The notes beneath the pieces are model-generated. The model made no database searches. It had not been told where the DNA came from and saw only the letters and a program-made list of their open reading frames with translations. The position numbers and the translations under genes are program-made. Below are positions 61,904 to 63,758 of a DNA stretch of 63,758 bases, piece after piece. Origin of the DNA: Pseudovibrio ascidiaceicola (lineage in GTDB: Bacteria > Pseudomonadota > Alphaproteobacteria > Rhizobiales > Stappiaceae); assembly GCF_900114245.1 (NCBI RefSeq), contig NZ_FOSK01000007.1:288778-352535 (forward strand), written 5' to 3'. Every line of letters begins with the position of its first letter. Position 1 is the stretch's first letter.

Positions 61904-62946
61904 ATCAATGCGGCCTCTTTTTGCTCACGTGCTTCACGCATTGCGCTTTGATGGTGTGATACGGCGGCCAGTGCATCTTCCAGCACTTCAATCCCTGCGC
62001 CAGCCTTGTTGGCTTCTACCGTCATGATACGGCGGAAGTGACGGGCACCGGGAACGCCTTGGTATGTTCCTAAAATGTGGCGGGTGATAGACGCGAGCTT
62101 AGTGCCAGCCGTCAACTCATCCTCGATATAGCTGCGGTAGATGTCCATCGCTTCAACCGGCGAGATTGTGTTGGTGGCTTCGCCGTAGACCACGCGATCC
62201 ACTTCAGCCAGCAGCATCGGGTTCTGATAGGCCGCACGGCCCATCATCACGCCGTCCAGCTTTTCCAGATGCGCTGAGGTCTCTTCCAATGTGGCGACAC
62301 CACCGTTGACGCCGATAAACACATCCGGCAAGCGTTGCTTCAGACGGTAGACAAGGTCATAATCCAGCGGCGGCACATCGCGGTTTTCCTTCGGGCTCAG
62401 ACCTTTCAGCCAGGCCTTGCGGGCATGCACCCACAGTGCGTCTGTGCCAGCTGCGATGACTTTATCTGCCAGCGCATTCAGCGCTTCTTCCGGCTCCTGA
62501 TCATCCACCCCAATACGGCATTTAGTCGTGACAGGAATGGACACCACATCCTTCATGGCGGCAATGCCTTCCGCCACCAGCTCTGGCTCCAGCATCAAAC
62601 AAGCACCAAACTTGCCGGACTGCACGCGGTCAGATGGGCACCCCACGTTGAGGTTGACCTCATCATAGCCCCAGTCTTCAACCATCTTGGCGCATTCGGC
62701 CAGCGCTTTGGGATCAGAGCCACCCAACTGGCAGGCAACTGGTTGTTCATCTTTAGAAAAACGGAGATGACGGTCCCTGTCGCCATGGATCAAGGCGCCA
62801 GTGGTAACCATCTCGGTATAGAGCAGCGAGTTCTTGGAAAGGACACGATGAAACGCACGGCAATGCCTGTCCGTCCAGTCAAGCATCGGCGCAACTGCGA
62901 AGACGGGGTTCTTGATATTATAGAGTTTTTTTGTTGCTTCAGTCAT
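61900..62946 (-). CDS. dusA: tRNA-dihydrouridine synthase A
   Basis: FMN enzyme that reduces uridine 20/20a in the D loop of tRNAs. The 348-residue product begins with the TIM-barrel pattern VAPMLDWTDRHCRAFHR (about 18-34) and has the catalytic Cys in NVGCPSDRVQSGKFGACLM (Cys about residue 107 in GACLM). HARKAWLKGLSPKENRDVPPL (about 175-195) and VMMGRAAYQNP follow. The length and the DusA-specific block place it in that subgroup. It is a single-gene unit; no clear terminator is seen before the repeats. Confidence 0.96.
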   Translation of the reverse strand: MTEATKKLYNIKNPVFAVAPMLDWTDRHCRAFHRVLSKNSLLYTEMVTTGALIHGDRDRHLRFSKDEQPVACQLGGSDPKALAECAKMVEDWGYDEVNLNVGCPSDRVQSGKFGACLMLEPELVAEGIAAMKDVVSIPVTTKCRIGVDDQEPEEALNALADKVIAAGTDALWVHARKAWLKGLSPKENRDVPPLDYDLVYRLKQRLPDVFIGVNGGVATLEETSAHLEKLDGVMMGRAAYQNPMLLAEVDRVVYGEATNTISPVEAMDIYRSYIEDELTAGTKLASITRHILGTYQGVPGARHFRRIMTVEANKAGAGIEVLEDALAAVSHHQSAMREAREQKEAALI

Positions 62947-63127
62947 TCACGACGGTCTCAAACTGCCTCAAGTCGCAGTCTTTTGCCCTTTCTGTACCAA
63001 ATTGGCAAGTCAGACCCACCAGAAACGTACGAATGGGCTGCAATGACGGAATGGATGGTTAAGGCGAATGAAGATATTGGTCAGGGCACATCTGGTGATG
63101 GTGCATCGAAGTGTTCGCCAAAAAAGC

Positions 63128-63164
63128 ACTTAGGGCAGCCGGTTTCAAACCGACCGCCCCAAGT
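63128..63164 (-). terminator. Terminator of the RTX gene
   Basis: On the minus strand a long stem of about 16-18 bp with three G-U pairs (63128-63164, centre TTTGAAA) is followed by GCTTTTTT. It lies 29 bases after the RTX stop codon. The rest of the spacer to dusA (62947-63127) shows no gene. Confidence 0.85.
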
Positions 63165-63193
63165 ATCAACCTTCTATAACGGCATGTGGCTGT

Positions 63194-63758
63194 TTAGATC
63201 AGAAATTCAAAATTGCTCTCATGAAGGTTATCGAGCTGAACACCGTTCAAAGTAATTGATGTCTCCTGATCGAGCTGAATAACAACATCTGGTCCCACAT
63301 CACTTGCAGCTTCCAACAGCTCCCCAAAGCTTGTTAATCCGCCAAACTCAAACTGAATAACTTCAGTACCAACATTAAAGTCTGTAATGGTGTCGTTGCC
63401 AAAATAGGTATACTCAAACCTGAAAGTATCATTGCCTGCGCCACCCATAAGGGTGTCGTCACCATCACCACCAATCAGCGTGTCATCGCCCTCATAACCA
63501 TGAAGTGTGTCGTTGCCTGAACCACCGTAAAGCGTATCACCCTGATCACCGCCATGGATGACATCATCGCCCAACGTGGTGTTAAACGTGGCCTCCATGA
63601 TCTGGTAGCCTGTCAGCACAAACTCAGCGATGTCTGCAAAGCGGATCGTCTGGATACCCTGACCATCGCTAAACTGGTTCTTGATCAGCAGCGTACCGCC
63701 ATCATAGAACGTCAGAAGAAGGTCGTCACTGTCCGTTCCGGATGGACGAGTGAACTGA
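63194..63758 (-). CDS. RTX-type calcium-binding repeat protein, C-terminal part (cut by window edge)
   Basis: The frame stays open to the right edge, so this is the last ~188 residues of a larger protein. From the edge inwards it reads QFTRPSGTD..., then [21 protein letters not shown], which resembles the domain that often follows RTX repeats. At least five nonapeptide repeats come next ([19 protein letters not shown]..., about 80-125 from the edge), each able to bind calcium in a beta-roll. A C-terminal beta domain follows (NDTFRFEY to FEFLI). Such proteins are exported by type I secretion using their C terminus. The role (adhesin, protease, toxin or S-layer) cannot be told from here. Confidence 0.9.
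   Translation of the reverse strand, partial: QFTRPSGTDSDDLLLTFYDGGTLLIKNQFSDGQGIQTIRFADIAEFVLTGYQIMEATFNTTLGDDVIHGGDQGDTLYGGSGNDTLHGYEGDDTLIGGDGDDTLMGGAGNDTFRFEYTYFGNDTITDFNVGTEVIQFEFGGLTSFGELLEAASDVGPDVVIQLDQETSITLNGVQLDNLHESNFEFLI

Noticed and set aside
62335-63255. 306-residue open frame on the plus strand opposite dusA and running into the RTX gene
   Set aside because: Shadow of dusA and part of the RTX end; no family pattern, and the start lacks a binding site.

Overview
The window reads as one contiguous chromosomal segment of an alphaproteobacterium, most likely a marine member of the Hyphomicrobiales such as Pseudovibrio or a relative. This is inference from three things: the order of the flagellar genes, the presence of MotE and of an FtcR/Rem-type flagellar regulator (both typical of this order), and a moderate base composition with AT-rich spacers. 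No tRNA, rRNA, CRISPR array, insertion sequence or prophage was seen.

Region 1 (1-17483) is a flagellar and motility locus. A long minus-strand series runs motA, fliM, an unknown membrane protein, fliN, fliG, flhB and an unknown gene. After an internal terminator it continues flgB, flgC, fliE, flgG, flgA, flgI, motE, flgH, fliL, fliP. Next come a flagellin and, cut by the left edge, the start of a second flagellin with an almost identical structured leader. The opposite strand carries flgF, an unknown gene and fliI, which converge on ftcR. Three genes in the minus-strand series are best read with TTG starts. fliF, fliQ, fliR, flhA, motB and the hook genes are not in the window.

Region 2 (17484-35903) is mainly metabolic and envelope genes: UDP-glucose dehydrogenase, the TamA/TamB outer-membrane assembly pair, an Ldh-family dehydrogenase, a succinate-semialdehyde-type dehydrogenase, an acetyltransferase, a methyltransferase, a YceI / cytochrome b561 / YceI cassette, class I fumarase, an L,D-transpeptidase and a DUF971 protein.

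Region 3 (35904-45581) holds molybdenum-cofactor genes (moaA, mobA, moeA). Among them are a solitary Flp pilin, a small unannotated gene divergent from a LysR regulator, an Mrp/NBP35 ATPase, a Tat-exported cyclic-nucleotide phosphodiesterase and a BLUF blue-light sensor.

Region 4 (45582-51572) has three paralogous amino-acid-binding proteins of identical length (258 residues) in a row. Each is preceded by a similar hairpin whose paired bases co-vary. Two permeases follow, but no ATPase gene. A hydroxyisobutyrate-dehydrogenase-like gene comes next.

Region 5 (51573-63758) holds an Lrp regulator, a uracil-DNA glycosylase overlapping a GST, a six-helix sensor kinase and a tandem pair of GFA-family genes. 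Divergent cobT/cobS (late cobalamin synthesis) follow, then a lipoprotein hydrolase, a DUF1289 / aspartic-protease pair, a TauE-type exporter and dusA. The C-terminal end of a calcium-binding RTX protein is cut by the right edge. Three copies of a short nested palindrome lie in the spacers here.

The strongest candidate for something undescribed is the co-varying leader hairpin before all three binding-protein genes. Next are the conserved flagellin leader, the three unknown genes inside the flagellar operons and the small gene beside lysR.
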